Shown here in pieces: positions 1 to 9,148 of a DNA stretch of 64,000 nt. The stretch spans positions 1 through 64,000 of the forward strand of contig CATWQE010000009.1 in the NCBI GenBank assembly GCA_958352855.1. Direction: 5' to 3'. Positions within the stretch are counted from its first letter, which is position 1. Each line of letters begins with the position of its first letter. The stretch comes from an uncultured Bacillota bacterium (GTDB lineage: Bacteria; Bacillota; Clostridia; Lachnospirales; Lachnospiraceae). The notes beneath the pieces were generated by a model. That model had not been told where the DNA came from and searched no databases. It saw nothing but the letters and a program-made list of their open reading frames with translations. A program made the position numbers and the translations under genes.

Positions 1-26
1 CTATATTTTCTGTTTTTTTCACCCAT
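1..26 (-). CDS. 5' end of a gene cut by the window edge
   Basis: An ATG at 24-26 on the minus strand is preceded by a strong ribosome binding site (GGAGG, about nine bases before it), and eight codons (MGEKNRKY) are visible before the window ends. It lies downstream of the FGGY kinase on the same strand, so it may be in the same operon. Too little is present to name it. Confidence 0.4.
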
Positions 27-137
27 TATATTCTTCCTCCTGTAAGATATTCTATATTCCGATTTTATCAGATTTGCCCTGTAAAATACAGTGGAAGAAT
101 TATAGAAACCTTATCTTTTCCTCACATTCTCATGCTT

Positions 138-1739
138 CTATTTTAAATTTTCCACAGCCGCTCTTTCAATAGCCAGTCCAGCCTTGTATCTTACCATAAA
201 TTCATTGAAGCCCTGAACATCTCTTGTATCCGGCTGTACTTCTTCACCTTCCTGTCCGGCAAATACTTTGTGATTCAGATAATCCTCCAGAGATTCCCCT
301 GCCTCTTTATTCACCAGATAAGACGCCAGCACTGCAATCCCCCAGGCACCGCCTTCTCCTGCAGTTTCCATAACAGAAACCGGTGTATCAATTGCGCCTG
401 CAAGCAGATTCTGTCCAACCCCTTTTGTCTTAAACAAACCGCCATGGCCCAGAATCTTATCCAGCTTAACACCTTCTTCTTTTAAAAGAATGTCCATGCC
501 CGTCTTTAATGCGCCTAAAGAGGTAAAGAGGTTTACTCTCATAAAGTTTGCCAGATTAAACTTGCTCTCTGGTGTACGGACAAATAAGGGACGTCCCTCT
601 TCAAACCCTGTAATATGCTCCCCTGAGAAATAATTGTATGCCAAAAGTCCGCCGCAGTCAGCATCTCCTTCCATGGCTTTATGATAAAGAGTGCCAAACA
701 ACTGATTCATATCCACCTGCATTCCCATAGCTTCTGCAAACTCTTTAAACAGATTCACCCATGCATTCAAATCGGAAGTACAGTTGTTGCAGTGTACCAT
801 AGCCACCAGATTTCCTGTCGGTGTGGTAACAAGGTCAATTTCCGGATAAACCTTAGATAATGGCTTTTCCAGAACCACCATAGAAAACACAGAAGTACCC
901 GCAGACACATTTCCTGTACGTTTTGCAATGCTGTTGGTAGCTACCATGCCGGTTCCGGCATCACCTTCCGGCGGACAAAACGGAATGCCCGCCTCTAATT
1001 CTCCTGTTGTGTCCAGCAGTTTTGCGCCTTCCTCTGTCAGTCTGCCTGCTTCTTCCCCTGCCAGAAGAACTTTGGGAAGAATCTCTTCCAGCTTCCATGG
1101 AAATCCGTAAGGCGCTGCCAGCTTGTCAAAAGCTTCCAGGCATTTCTTATCATAATCTTTAATTTCCATATCAATAGGGAACATACCGGAGCCTTCACCT
1201 ACTCCAAGGACTTTCTCTCCTGTGAGTTTCCAGTGTACATATCCCTCTAAAGTTGTCATAAAGGTGATATCTTTCACATGAGGTTCCTGGTTCAGCATAG
1301 CCTGATACAAATGGGCAATGCTCCATCTCTGTGGAATATGATACTGAAACAGCTCTGTAAGCTCCTCACTGGCTTTTTCTGTCATAGTATTTCTCCAGGT
1401 ACGGAAAGGCACCAGAAGCTCTCCGGCTTCATTAAAAGGCATATAACCATGCATCATAGCGCTGAATCCAATGGCTGCAAGTTTTTTCACCGGAACACCA
1501 TATTTTTCTTTTACATCTCTTACCATATCCTGATAGCTTGCCTGAATCCCTGTCCAGATTGCCTCTTCACTGTAGGTCCAAATATTATCCACCAACTGAT
1601 TTTCCCACTCATGACTTCCTGATGCAATGGGCTGGTTCTTTTCATTTACCAGAACTGCCTTGATTCTGGTAGAACCCAGTTCAATACCAAGCACCGCTTT
1701 TCCATTTACTATTGTACTTTTATTTGCTTCTAAACTCAT
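138..1739 (-). CDS. FGGY-family carbohydrate kinase (ribulokinase/xylulokinase-like)
   Basis: This 533-residue protein should phosphorylate a pentulose or related ketose with ATP in the cytoplasm. The N-terminal actin-like domain opens with the phosphate-binding stretch GIELGSTRIKA (about residues 18-28), and the C-terminal domain carries GHGGLFKTKGVG and ETAGEGGAWGIA, the usual ATP-side motifs of FGGY kinases. Length fits the family (480-560). The ATG at 1737-1739 has a GGAGG seven bases upstream. Substrate is inferred only: an L-arabinose isomerase lies at 42.6 kb, so L-ribulokinase is plausible, but D-xylulose cannot be excluded. A short gene start follows at the window edge. Confidence 0.85.
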   Translation of the reverse strand: MSLEANKSTIVNGKAVLGIELGSTRIKAVLVNEKNQPIASGSHEWENQLVDNIWTYSEEAIWTGIQASYQDMVRDVKEKYGVPVKKLAAIGFSAMMHGYMPFNEAGELLVPFRTWRNTMTEKASEELTELFQYHIPQRWSIAHLYQAMLNQEPHVKDITFMTTLEGYVHWKLTGEKVLGVGEGSGMFPIDMEIKDYDKKCLEAFDKLAAPYGFPWKLEEILPKVLLAGEEAGRLTEEGAKLLDTTGELEAGIPFCPPEGDAGTGMVATNSIAKRTGNVSAGTSVFSMVVLEKPLSKVYPEIDLVTTPTGNLVAMVHCNNCTSDLNAWVNLFKEFAEAMGMQVDMNQLFGTLYHKAMEGDADCGGLLAYNYFSGEHITGFEEGRPLFVRTPESKFNLANFMRVNLFTSLGALKTGMDILLKEEGVKLDKILGHGGLFKTKGVGQNLLAGAIDTPVSVMETAGEGGAWGIAVLASYLVNKEAGESLEDYLNHKVFAGQEGEEVQPDTRDVQGFNEFMVRYKAGLAIERAAVENLK

Positions 1740-1850
1740 ATGTAGCCTCCTTACGTTTTACGAATTCTTATACCTTCTATTATACCTACTTGTACGGTTG
1801 TAATGCTACTTGTTTTTTCATAAAAACCTCTCTCTTTTCTATATCCTCTA

Positions 1851-2008
1851 TGCTAAAATAAAGAAAAAGCATTATTTTCTTATTATCTATGGGCTCTGCC
1901 AATCTATTTTCAATTCTTATTTCGGAAAATTCATGCTTTCCCAACATAAGAAGCAGGAGATTCCGAAAAAACAGGAATCTCCGTAACATCAAATAAAGGA
2001 GGTTCTTA
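1851..2008 (+). repeat. 158-bp leader, copy 1 of a two-copy element
   Basis: This non-coding stretch is nearly identical to 41539-41696 (I see one base difference), and both end exactly at the ATG of an Rpn-type gene. It contains a perfect 9-bp inverted repeat (1956-1964 and 1974-1982, arms GGAGATTCC and GGAATCTCC, 9-base loop), a smaller stem near 1861-1881 (AAGAAAA/TTTTCTT), and an AAGGAGG ribosome binding site just before the start codon. Similarity stops abruptly at 1851. Confidence 0.85.
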
Positions 2009-2273
2009 ATGAGTGAAAAGGAAGGTGACGTTATGTGTGAAGCGTTAGAAGAGTTAATGAAAGACGAAGTTAGAAGCCCAGTTGCCAAAAGACAAGGAAA
2101 TCGGTCAAAAGATTGGCCAGAAAATGGGAAAACTTCAGGGTGAACGCCAGGGTACAAGCCGCGTAAACCAGCTCAATCAAAAGCTCATTGCCCTGGGACG
2201 GATGGATGATATGTTAAAATCCATCTCTGATACTGTATTTCAGCAAAAACTATTCAAAGAATTCAATCTTTAA
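2009..2273 (+). pseudogene. Rpn-type PD-(D/E)XK nuclease, internally deleted and frameshifted
   Basis: This is a remnant of the gene that is intact at 41697-42563. The first four codons join directly to the last quarter. In the intact copy the 7-mer TGAAAAG occurs at 41702-41708 and 42329-42335, exactly 627 bp (209 codons) apart, and the remnant has one copy at the junction, so the loss looks like deletion between short direct repeats. An extra G near 2069 then shifts the frame, so the original reading stops early while the tail (PKDKEIGQ...FKEFNL) stays open in another frame. The catalytic region is gone. Similarity to the intact gene ends at the stop codon. Confidence 0.85.
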
Positions 2274-2280
2274 AACCAGA

Positions 2281-2327
2281 CAGGCGGAAGTCTATACTTT
2301 CGAAAAGCACGTACTTCCGCCTGTTTT
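2281..2327. terminator. Rho-independent terminator, possibly bidirectional
   Basis: A perfect 11-bp stem (CAGGCGGAAGT at 2281-2291 with ACTTCCGCCTG at 2313-2323) is flanked by TTTT on the plus side and AAAA on the other. It lies between the 3' ends of the Rpn remnant and the GH2 gene and can end transcripts from both. Confidence 0.8.
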
Positions 2328-2335
2328 ACCAATTC

Positions 2336-4129
2336 TTATCCTATTCTGTTCCTGTGATATCTGTCATTAATTTTCTTAATTTCTTCCAAATCGCATTTTG
2401 GCTTTCTTTCATACGTTACCAGTCCATTAATTTCCTGCTCTACGTCCGTCAACTGGGTATAACAATAGCCCCATAAGCCTTTTGAGGCATAGACTGCATC
2501 CATGATTCTTCCGTAATCCTCTAAAAATTCCTCCGCTGAATTTACAGACGAATAGCCCCATCCTTTCTGCTCAGACACCTTAAACCCTATTCCACCAAAC
2601 TCTGTCAAAAGAACAGGCGCTCCCTGATGCCTGTAATCTTTGGCATAAATGTCCCAGCAGGTAGGTGGCTGCGTAATGAGATTTTCTGTCGTAGACAGCA
2701 TTTCCTTATATTCTTCATACTTTTCTGGCTCGTCCTTTTGTCCATGGCTGTAATTATGAATAGCACAAATATCCGTCACAGTCATGTTCCAGCCATCATT
2801 AGAAATGACCAGACGGGTATTATCCACTGCATGTAAATAATGATACATCGTTTCAGAAAAACTCTGTTGCATCTTATCTCTCTGAATATCCGGAACACCC
2901 CAGCTTTCATTAACAGGAACCCAGGTAACAATGCAAGGATGATTATAATCCCGCTCCACAATCTCAGACCAGTCTTTTAAAGTGCGATTTACAGATTTCC
3001 GGTCATACATAGTAGTGGCTGCACATTCACCCCACACCAGAAATCCCAGCTTATCTGCCCAGTACAGGAATCTGGCTTCCTCCACCTTCTGGTGCTTTCT
3101 GCATCCATTGAAGCCCATAGCCTTAGCAAGTTCAATGTCCTTTATTAATGCCTCATCATCCGGTGCTGTCAAAAGTCCCTGGGGCCAATACCCCTGGTCT
3201 AACACCAGCTTCTGATAATAAGGGCGATTGTTCAAATATACCATTCCATGTTCTGTATGCACCTTCCGAAATCCAAAATAAGACTGTACCCTGTCTGCAT
3301 ACTGTCCCTCAACTTTTCTCACTTCCAGGTCTACATCTAGCAGCACCGGATGCTCTGGTGTCCAGGAAATCCCTGGCTCATGATAATTCGTGTTGAAAAT
3401 TCTTCCATTAATAATATCCACCGAAAAATCCAGGGTATCCCGAAGCCATACCTGGCTTCCCTCTGCCAGAACCTTATCATGTAACCGGATTTGATAATAC
3501 AGAGAATCTCCCTGGCAGATTCCTGTACCTTCACACTGCATCTGAACCTTCCCCTGGTCATACAGGGGAGTAAATCTCACACTCTCCAGACGTTTCTTGG
3601 GCACCCATTCCAGCCACACAGTCTGCCAGATACCTGTACTGTTTGTATACCAGATACTTCTGGAGTCCCCATCCCAGAACTGCTTTCCTCTAGGGATGAG
3701 TTCGTCTGTATGGGAATCATACACCCGAACTGTGACTTCCTGCTCTCCCTCTATCAGATAAGGGGTCACATTTATAGCAAAAGGTGTGTAGCCCCCTGTA
3801 TGTTTTCCAGCCTGCTGGCCATTTACATACACCACTGCTTCGTAATCAACTGCCTCAAAATGAAGGAGAAGCTCCTTTCCTTCTTCTGGCTTTTCCACAG
3901 AAAATCGCTTTTTATACCAGACAATATCATGAGGTGTCTGGTCATTGATTCCACTAAGCTCACACTGATAGGCAAAAGGAACCTGGATTTCTCTTTCCAA
4001 CTGTTTCCCTGTCTCATACCATTTGTCTGTAATTCCTCTGTCTGCATCATCAAAAGCAAACTCCCAGGTGCCATTGAGGTTTTGCCACTGTGTTCTTACA
4101 AACTGAGGTCTTGGGTATTGATTTTTCAT
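2336..4129 (-). CDS. Glycoside hydrolase family 2 protein
   Basis: This 597-residue enzyme has the GH2 layout: an N-terminal jelly-roll sugar-binding domain (about 1-180, with LNGTWEF and YVNGQ), an immunoglobulin-like domain (about 180-290) and a TIM barrel. The acid/base is E408 in WVPVNESWG and the nucleophile E510 in LLTEFGG. There is no signal peptide, so it acts in the cytoplasm on an imported glycoside. At about 600 residues it is the short beta-glucuronidase/galactosidase-like form, not the 1000-residue LacZ form. Specificity cannot be read from the sequence. It is the last gene of the oxidoreductase/ABC locus, 24 bp after the TIM-barrel gene. AAGGAG lies about 12 bases before the ATG. 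Confidence 0.9.
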   Translation of the reverse strand: MKNQYPRPQFVRTQWQNLNGTWEFAFDDADRGITDKWYETGKQLEREIQVPFAYQCELSGINDQTPHDIVWYKKRFSVEKPEEGKELLLHFEAVDYEAVVYVNGQQAGKHTGGYTPFAINVTPYLIEGEQEVTVRVYDSHTDELIPRGKQFWDGDSRSIWYTNSTGIWQTVWLEWVPKKRLESVRFTPLYDQGKVQMQCEGTGICQGDSLYYQIRLHDKVLAEGSQVWLRDTLDFSVDIINGRIFNTNYHEPGISWTPEHPVLLDVDLEVRKVEGQYADRVQSYFGFRKVHTEHGMVYLNNRPYYQKLVLDQGYWPQGLLTAPDDEALIKDIELAKAMGFNGCRKHQKVEEARFLYWADKLGFLVWGECAATTMYDRKSVNRTLKDWSEIVERDYNHPCIVTWVPVNESWGVPDIQRDKMQQSFSETMYHYLHAVDNTRLVISNDGWNMTVTDICAIHNYSHGQKDEPEKYEEYKEMLSTTENLITQPPTCWDIYAKDYRHQGAPVLLTEFGGIGFKVSEQKGWGYSSVNSAEEFLEDYGRIMDAVYASKGLWGYCYTQLTDVEQEINGLVTYERKPKCDLEEIKKINDRYHRNRIG

Positions 4130-4153
4130 ACTTATAATGACTCCTTCCTGTCT

Positions 4154-5014
4154 TTATATCTTCTTAATGTTCTCAAGAATTTTATTCAGAGATTCATAGG
4201 CAAGCGTGTATGCCTCTTCGCCTGTAAGTTTTTTCTTTTCCTTACTTTCATTTTGCTCCAAATCAGAAAAACCTACAAAATCTGATAAATGAGGTTCAAG
4301 AGACAGATAACCATTATATCCACATTTCAATAAATTTTTCAGGATTTCTTCCACATTTCCATCCCCATATCCTGCTGGAACCACGTCTCCTGTATCTGCC
4401 AATGCATCTTTGATATGAATATACGCAATATAAGGCTTCAGTATTTCATATGCTTTTTTTGTATCTTGTCCACACTGCACAAAATTGGCAAAATCAAATA
4501 CCGCTTTAAAATTATCACAGTAAAACTCATTCATAAGCTCTTCACATCTATACGCAATATCTCCATAAATATCCTTTTCATTTTCATGAAGCAATACTAC
4601 ATCATGTTCTTTAGCATATTCTATAAATCTACGCATTCTATTGAACACTTCTTCTTTATAGTCCTCTGCATTTTCTTGTTCTGGAATAAAGAAGCTGAAA
4701 ATGCGAATATATCTGGTTTCCATTATTTTAGCAATCTCTACAGTCTTTTCAAAAAGTCTGAAGTGTTCCTCAAAAGAATCTGTAATAAGAATTTTTCCTA
4801 TAGGCGACCCCACAGAAGACAATTTGATTGCATTTTCATCTAATTGTTCTTTTATCTTTCTCACTTCTCCAAGACTATGCTCTACCAAAGGTTTTCCGTT
4901 CACCCCGCGCATTTCAATATGAGAAATCCCTAATTTTTTTATAACTTCGATTTGCGTGTCCAGAGATGAGGCAATCTCATCAGCAAATCCGCTGATTATC
5001 ACATTCTGTTCCAT
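4154..5014 (-). CDS. Sugar phosphate isomerase/epimerase (xylose isomerase-like TIM barrel)
   Basis: A 286-residue protein of the AP-endonuclease-2/xylose isomerase-like fold. Metal-ligand-type motifs are spread along the barrel: HENEKD, FDFANF, YIHIKDA and YLSLEPH. These proteins isomerise or epimerise sugars, or remove groups from keto-sugars, usually with a divalent metal. It lies 23 bp after a Gfo/Idh/MocA gene and before the GH2 gene, so it probably works on the sugar those oxidoreductases handle. GGAGGG precedes the ATG. The exact reaction is not predictable from sequence alone. Confidence 0.85.
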   Translation of the reverse strand: MEQNVIISGFADEIASSLDTQIEVIKKLGISHIEMRGVNGKPLVEHSLGEVRKIKEQLDENAIKLSSVGSPIGKILITDSFEEHFRLFEKTVEIAKIMETRYIRIFSFFIPEQENAEDYKEEVFNRMRRFIEYAKEHDVVLLHENEKDIYGDIAYRCEELMNEFYCDNFKAVFDFANFVQCGQDTKKAYEILKPYIAYIHIKDALADTGDVVPAGYGDGNVEEILKNLLKCGYNGYLSLEPHLSDFVGFSDLEQNESKEKKKLTGEEAYTLAYESLNKILENIKKI

Positions 5015-5037
5015 AGCTACCCTCCTGTTACCTTACT

Positions 5038-6195
5038 TTAATAGGTTCCTTCTGTATCAAAGACAACGCTTTCTATCTCATCCTTTTTCTTTGATAAGGC
5101 CCTTCTCTTATTCAATTCTTCCAAAAACAATTCTTCATCTATAGGCAATTCTACAGTACGATTTAGCCAACTGGAAAGGTGAATAGCATTAGAAATGGAC
5201 AAGCCACGAATCCCTTCTTTTCCATCAGCAACTAATGGCCTGTTCTCTAATATACAATCAGCAAATGCTTTCATAATTCCCACATGTTCTTCATTCAACC
5301 CGTCAGTTTCTACGTCCTGAACCTCCCATTCCGGCTTATCAAATCCTGCCTTACATTCTGCACAATGCTTCTTTAGATTTTCTTTTAACTTATAGAAAAC
5401 AATCTTACCATCCTCACACACTAGCTTTCCCAGTTCTCCTGTTATTTCCAGACGGTTCGTACCAGGTGCATCTCCAGTAGAAGTAATAAATACTCCCGTT
5501 GCTCCATTAGGATATTCAAAATATGCTGTTACATCATCTTCCACTTCAATATCGTGCCACTTTCCTTCATGACAAAATCCCCTGACTTTAGAGGGCATAC
5601 CACAAATCCATTGTATTAAATCCAGATTGTGCGGGCACTGGTTCAAAAGAACTCCTCCTCCTTCTCCATCCCAGGTAGCGCGCCAGGAACCTGAATCATA
5701 ATAGCTTTGCGTCCGGTACCAGTCTGTAATAATCCAGTTTACCCGTCTAATTTCCCCCAATTCTTTGTTTTCTACCATTTCATGAATTTTTCTATATATA
5801 CAATTAGTGCGCTGATTAAACATCATAGCAAAAACAACATCGCTCTTTTCGGCTGCTTCATTCATCTCTCTTACTTGTTTAGTATAGACTCCTGCCGGTT
5901 TTTCACAAAGAACATGTAAATGTGCCTGAAATGCCTTTATGGATAATTCTGGATGTTGATAATGGGGCACTGCAATCAAAACAGCATCGCACAAGCCACT
6001 TTCAATTAATTCCTTTCCCTCTGAAAAAATTTGAATATGTTCTGGCACATGTTCTCTGCACCACTGCCTTCTTTGTTCCTGGCGGTCTGCCACAGCAACT
6101 AACTCCAATTTTGGAATCTGACCCTCCAATATTTTCTTAATGTGCCCGCTTCCCATATTTCCGGCACCAATCACTCCTATTTTTACCCGTTTCAT
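5038..6195 (-). CDS. Gfo/Idh/MocA family oxidoreductase
   Basis: A 385-residue NAD(P)-dependent sugar or inositol dehydrogenase-type protein. A Rossmann fold begins at once (IGVIGAGNMGSGH), the EKP motif (LCEKPAG) gives the catalytic lysine, and the C-terminal domain has GGGVLLNQCPHNLDL with the catalytic-type histidine. I start at 6195, not at an in-frame ATG 18 bp upstream, because AAGGAG sits at the right distance there and that ATG overlaps the preceding stop (ATGA), the usual sign of translational coupling. The neighbour upstream is a second member of the same family, so the pair may oxidise and reduce the same sugar. Confidence 0.88.
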   Translation of the reverse strand: MKRVKIGVIGAGNMGSGHIKKILEGQIPKLELVAVADRQEQRRQWCREHVPEHIQIFSEGKELIESGLCDAVLIAVPHYQHPELSIKAFQAHLHVLCEKPAGVYTKQVREMNEAAEKSDVVFAMMFNQRTNCIYRKIHEMVENKELGEIRRVNWIITDWYRTQSYYDSGSWRATWDGEGGGVLLNQCPHNLDLIQWICGMPSKVRGFCHEGKWHDIEVEDDVTAYFEYPNGATGVFITSTGDAPGTNRLEITGELGKLVCEDGKIVFYKLKENLKKHCAECKAGFDKPEWEVQDVETDGLNEEHVGIMKAFADCILENRPLVADGKEGIRGLSISNAIHLSSWLNRTVELPIDEELFLEELNKRRALSKKKDEIESVVFDTEGTY

Positions 6196-7226
6196 AACTG
6201 CTCCTTTCCCCATTCTACTGCCTTATGGTTTTTTGCCGAATCATAAAGCCCCATGGTAAGTTTCATAATGTTTCTAACAGATTTCAGATTATTTCCAAAT
6301 TCTCTCCCACTCTCAAGGCACTGATAAAAATCTTGTATACATGCACAATGGGAATTACCCCAGTATGTTTTTCCTGTCTCCTGCTTTTGTATTTTTTCAA
6401 AGTCAAACCATTGTTTCATACCATTGTTCTGTTGTATAAGCAGCTGATTTCCTTCCATCTTGATGCAGCCTTCTTCGCATACTACATCTATCCGAACAGG
6501 CGCATCTTCACAATATGCTGTTGTTGCATAGAAACATACCGGTATACCTCCCAGCTTGATAAAAGCTTCCATGGTATCTTCTACATCTATGACACCTTTT
6601 AGATGATGATTGCAAAAGGAAGCTTCTGCCATTTCCGGCTCACCAAGAAACTGTACCAATAAATCTAATGTATGGATAGATTGATTTATCAGCACTCCGC
6701 CACCTTCTTTTTCCCAAGTACCCCGCCAGCCACTTTCTTTATAATAAGGAACCTCTCTGTTCCATGTCACAAATGCTCTGGCACCTTTTACCTGACCAAG
6801 AATCCCTTGGCTTAATACCCTCTGAATTTCGCGGCTGGTTTCATTATAACGGTTCTGAAAGCAAATTCCTACTTCCCGTTTTTGTCTTTTTTGCTCTTCA
6901 CAAAGCTGTTCAAACTCTCTTTTTGTAATTGCCGGAGGCTTCTCCATAAAAACGTGAATACCTTTTTTTAATGCCAGCATTGCCATAGAAACATGAAGAT
7001 AATGAGGCGTACAAATATGAAGCACATCCAGTTCTTCTTTCTCCAGCATTTCCTCCAGAGTACTATACCTATGTACATTTTTCAGTTGATAATTCCTCAC
7101 ACATTTTTCAACTCGTTCTGATTCTATATCTGCTATCGCTTTTATTTCCACTTGTTCCAGACTTTGCAGGGATGTTATATGCATCCCTGCAATATTTCCA
7201 CAACCTACAATACCTGTTCTTATCAT
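6192..7226 (-). CDS. Gfo/Idh/MocA family oxidoreductase
   Basis: A 344-residue NAD(P)-binding sugar dehydrogenase-type protein: Rossmann motif GIVGCGNIAGMH at the N terminus, MEKPPAI for the catalytic lysine, and GGGVLINQSIHTLDL further on. The open frame extends 48 codons upstream but with low-complexity, unrelated sequence. The ATG at 7226 has GGAG in place and puts the Rossmann motif at the N terminus, so it is the start. It lies 29 bp after the MalG-type permease gene and overlaps the next oxidoreductase by ATGA. It is clearly different from its neighbour, not a recent duplicate. Confidence 0.88.
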   Translation of the reverse strand: MIRTGIVGCGNIAGMHITSLQSLEQVEIKAIADIESERVEKCVRNYQLKNVHRYSTLEEMLEKEELDVLHICTPHYLHVSMAMLALKKGIHVFMEKPPAITKREFEQLCEEQKRQKREVGICFQNRYNETSREIQRVLSQGILGQVKGARAFVTWNREVPYYKESGWRGTWEKEGGGVLINQSIHTLDLLVQFLGEPEMAEASFCNHHLKGVIDVEDTMEAFIKLGGIPVCFYATTAYCEDAPVRIDVVCEEGCIKMEGNQLLIQQNNGMKQWFDFEKIQKQETGKTYWGNSHCACIQDFYQCLESGREFGNNLKSVRNIMKLTMGLYDSAKNHKAVEWGKEQL

Positions 7227-7255
7227 ACGCCTCTCCTCTCTGTATGTACATACTT

Positions 7256-8140
7256 TTATCCTTTTAATCCCTCTGTACTGATACCTTCCACCAGATATTT
7301 CTGGAAAAATACAAAAATCAAAAACATAGGCAAAACAGACAAGGTTGCCATAGCAAACATTGCTCCCCAATCACTAAGAGAAGTGGGATCTGCAAACATT
7401 TTTAAGGCTAAAGACACTGTATATGTAGTCGGTCTGTTCAAATATAGTAATGGTCCCATAAAGTCATCCCACTTCCACATAAAGGAGAATATTGCACATG
7501 TTACAAGTGCCGGAACAATCAGCGGTAAAATAATACGGAAAAAAATCCCATAATAGCTACATCCGTCAATCTTAGCTGCCTCATCCATATCTTTGGGAAT
7601 ACCATAAATAAACTGTATAATCAAAAAGATAAAAAATGCGCCACCAAAAAAGTGAGGAACAATCATAGGAAGGAAAGTTCCTACCCATCCCAACTTATTG
7701 AAAATCAGATACTGGGGTATCATAATAATCTGAAACGGAAGCATCATGGTAAGAAGCATACAGGTAAACCATACTTTTCTTCCTTTAAATTTTAACCTTG
7801 CAAAACCAAATGCAATAAAGGCTGAAGAAAATACCGAACCAATAGTACCTATTACAGTAATAAAAAGTGAATTTGTGAAAAATTTGCCAAAACTGATTCC
7901 AGCAAAACCTTTCCATCCATTCGCATAATTTTCAAAGTGAAACACTTCCGGCCATAAACTGCTTGCCTGATCAAAAATTTCATTATTTTCTTTAAAAGAA
8001 CTCATTACCATCCACAAAAGAGGATAAATCATAATCAAACCGCCTGCTATAATTGCTATAGCTGCTATAATGTGTCCGATTTTCCACTTTTTATGAGAAT
8101 TCTTTTTTACAGCTAATACTTCTTTCATATTTTTTCTCAT
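7256..8140 (-). CDS. Carbohydrate ABC transporter permease (MalG/AraQ type)
   Basis: A 294-residue inner-membrane protein of the CUT1 sugar importer family with six predicted membrane segments and the EAA loop (DEAAKIDGCSYYGIFFRIILPL) that docks to the ATPase. It overlaps the stop of the MalF-type permease by ATGA. A second ATG four codons in (8128) has a better-placed AAGGA, so the true start is unsure. No ATPase gene is in the locus; the MsmX-type ATPase at 55877-56989 is the likely partner. Confidence 0.92.
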   Translation of the reverse strand: MRKNMKEVLAVKKNSHKKWKIGHIIAAIAIIAGGLIMIYPLLWMVMSSFKENNEIFDQASSLWPEVFHFENYANGWKGFAGISFGKFFTNSLFITVIGTIGSVFSSAFIAFGFARLKFKGRKVWFTCMLLTMMLPFQIIMIPQYLIFNKLGWVGTFLPMIVPHFFGGAFFIFLIIQFIYGIPKDMDEAAKIDGCSYYGIFFRIILPLIVPALVTCAIFSFMWKWDDFMGPLLYLNRPTTYTVSLALKMFADPTSLSDWGAMFAMATLSVLPMFLIFVFFQKYLVEGISTEGLKG

Positions 8141-9042
8141 CCTTCTTTCGATTCATTATAAACCCATTTTGTAGACGACTTAAAAATTAATGCAGTCAAA
8201 ATTCCAATTACCAGCAACATAAACCATGCCATTGCGCTTGCATATCCCATTTCATGGAACTCAAAAGCTCTCTGATATTGGTACACACTGTAAAAACGCG
8301 TGGAATCTCTTGGGCCTCCGTTTGTAATAATAAAGCTCTGTGTAAATGCCATAAATGCATTAATGGTCTGCTGTACCAGATTAAAGAAAAGAACCGGAGT
8401 CAACATTGGCAACGTAATTTTGAAAAACTGCTTTACTTTAGAACATCCATCTACAGTGGCCGCCTCATACAGACTTTTAGGAACCTGCTGCAAACCAGCC
8501 AGGAAAATCAACATAGATGAACCAAATTGCCATACAGATAGAATAATCAATGTCCAAATGGCTGTATCTTTTCTTCCAAGCCATGCAATATCTCCCGGAA
8601 GTCCCAGAAAACTTAAAATCGCATTAATCGCACCATCACTGGCAAAAAGCTGGCGCCACAGTACAGCTACCGCAATACTTCCTCCCATAATAGAAGGCAA
8701 ATAATAAACACCACGCATAAAACCGGAGAATCTTGTAGTACGCTGAAATAAAAGCGCTACCAAAAGAGCCATAATCAGTTTCAACGGAACAGAAACTATC
8801 GCATAGAAAAAAGTTACCCAAAACGTCTTCCATACCTTGGGATCTGCTGTAAACATACGAATATAGTTATCAAGACCAATAAACTCTGGTGTTCCTAAAA
8901 CGTCATACTGTGTAAAGGATAATACCAGTGAAATTAAAATTGGTACTGCTGAAAAAGCTAAAAATCCTATAATAAAAGGAAAAATAAATACATATCCTGC
9001 AACATTTTCATGATAAATAGAAAATGAACGTTTTTTCTTCAT
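8137..9042 (-). CDS. Sugar ABC transporter permease (MalF/UgpA type)
   Basis: A 301-residue inner-membrane CUT1 permease: a basic N terminus, then six hydrophobic segments and an EAA loop (YEAATVDGCSKVKQFFKITLPML). It pairs with the following MalG-type permease. GGGAGG precedes the ATG. A terminator-like hairpin separates it from the binding-protein gene upstream, which would lower permease expression relative to the binding protein, as is common in such operons. Confidence 0.92.
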   Translation of the reverse strand: MKKKRSFSIYHENVAGYVFIFPFIIGFLAFSAVPILISLVLSFTQYDVLGTPEFIGLDNYIRMFTADPKVWKTFWVTFFYAIVSVPLKLIMALLVALLFQRTTRFSGFMRGVYYLPSIMGGSIAVAVLWRQLFASDGAINAILSFLGLPGDIAWLGRKDTAIWTLIILSVWQFGSSMLIFLAGLQQVPKSLYEAATVDGCSKVKQFFKITLPMLTPVLFFNLVQQTINAFMAFTQSFIITNGGPRDSTRFYSVYQYQRAFEFHEMGYASAMAWFMLLVIGILTALIFKSSTKWVYNESKEG

Positions 9043-9086
9043 TGGAGACCTCCCGTACTATCGTTCAAATCAAATATTGTACAGAA

Positions 9087-9130
9087 AAAGGCCGCTGCAG
9101 TTCTTTCTTGTTCTGCTTGCAGCAGCCTTT
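9087..9130 (-). terminator. Intra-operon hairpin (partial terminator)
   Basis: An imperfect inverted repeat (AAAGGCCGCTGCA at 9087-9099 against TGCAGCAGCCTTT at 9118-9130) is followed on the minus strand by a run of T. It lies between the binding-protein gene and the first permease gene. It probably ends most binding-protein transcripts and lets some read on. Confidence 0.65.
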
Positions 9131-9148
9131 CCATATTACAACCAGAAA

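Noticed and set aside
1786..2157. Minus-strand frame of 123 codons over the Rpn remnant
   Set aside because: It runs antisense through the leader and remnant, and its repeated part occurs only because the leader is duplicated at 41.5 kb.
3491..4285. Open frame of 264 codons on the plus strand
   Set aside because: It lies opposite the GH2 and TIM-barrel genes, has no ribosome binding site and no domain; it is a shadow of real genes.
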